From NCBI GenBank assembly GCA_002430545.1, contig DJCM01000036.1, forward strand, positions 1,107 through 14,681: a stretch of 13,575 bases of DNA, in the 5' to 3' direction. Shown here piece by piece: positions 13,503 to 13,575 of this stretch (positions are counted from its first letter, which is position 1; each line of letters starts with the position of its first letter). Source of the stretch: Flavobacteriaceae bacterium UBA5950. GTDB lineage: Bacteria; Bacteroidota; Bacteroidia; Flavobacteriales; Flavobacteriaceae. The position numbers and the translations under genes are program-made. The notes beneath the pieces are model-generated. The model ran no database searches. It saw only the letters and a list, made by a program, of their open reading frames with translations, and was not told the origin of the DNA.

Positions 13503-13514
13503 ATTGTATTTTTA
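13503..13514 (+). promoter_or_regulatory. Promoter-like 12-mer upstream of parA
   Basis: ATTGTATTTTTA, identical to the 12-mer before the dienoyl-CoA reductase gene. The core TATTTTTA differs from TAnnTTTG at the last base and ends 23 nt before the parA ATG. Confidence 0.3.
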
Positions 13515-13537
13515 GAAACAGTTTTAGAAGGTGCCTC

Positions 13538-13575
13538 ATGGGAAAAATCATTGCCGTTGCGAATCAAAAAGGTGG
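13538..13575 (+). CDS. parA: ParA family ATPase (3' truncated by window edge)
   Basis: Only the first 12 codons are present: MGKIIAVANQKGG. This is the opening of the deviant Walker A motif (KGGxxKTT) of ParA/Soj ATPases, which segregate chromosomes with ParB. The start ATG at 13538 gives the expected N terminus. A ParB gene would be expected further downstream, outside the window. Confidence 0.85.
   Translation, partial: MGKIIAVANQKG

Noticed and set aside
1..13575. CRISPR arrays, insertion sequences, phage genes, toxin-antitoxin or defence systems
   Set aside because: No direct-repeat arrays, transposase-like or nuclease-like proteins are visible; the window reads as core chromosome.

Overview
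The window looks like ordinary chromosome from a member of the Bacteroidota, most likely class Flavobacteriia. The protein families support this: a thioredoxin-reductase-like ferredoxin-NADP reductase, a DUF3089 lipoprotein, a lipoprotein SodC, a PadR-PspC pair and a udk-FtsB/DivIC-like pair. DNA signals agree: good Shine-Dalgarno sequences are almost absent, and several genes carry the Bacteroidota promoter core TAnnTTTG. The DNA is AT-rich and tightly packed, and no stretch over 300 bases lacks a gene. I see no CRISPR array, insertion sequence, prophage gene or defence system, and no wholly new system.

Layout. 1-1201 (+): 3' part of a ferredoxin-NADP reductase and a [2Fe-2S] ferredoxin, a likely redox pair. 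1198-2208 (-): DUF3089 alpha/beta-hydrolase lipoprotein, divergent from sodC (2255-2779, +). 2781-4231 (-): glycerolipid-type acyltransferase and a CoA-type Nudix hydrolase. 4220-4921 (+): a cyclophilin-type peptidyl-prolyl isomerase whose lipoprotein leader is separated from its catalytic domain by one in-frame TAA. 4965-5423 (-): DUF4442 hotdog protein. 5497-6878 (+): PadR regulator and a PspC membrane protein broken by two frameshifts at A-runs. 6862-7821 (-): thioredoxin reductase. 7977-9853 (+): polysaccharide pyruvyl transferase family protein and a GT2 glycosyltransferase. 9921-10084: two tRNA-Pro genes (UGG, GGG), with a promoter and a terminator. 10138-12570 (+): PQQ-type sugar dehydrogenase, cytochrome c, uridine kinase and FtsB/DivIC-like protein, all joined by 4-nt start/stop overlaps. 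12590-13465 (+): DECR1-like 2,4-dienoyl-CoA reductase. 13538-end (+): first codons of ParA.

The observations most worth checking are the two broken genes (PPIase and PspC), which could be real decay, recoding or assembly error, and a recurring pattern in which TAnnTTTG lies 3-8 nt before the start codon, suggesting leaderless or near-leaderless mRNAs. The promoter pattern also helps choose start codons, notably for trxB and the DUF4442 gene.
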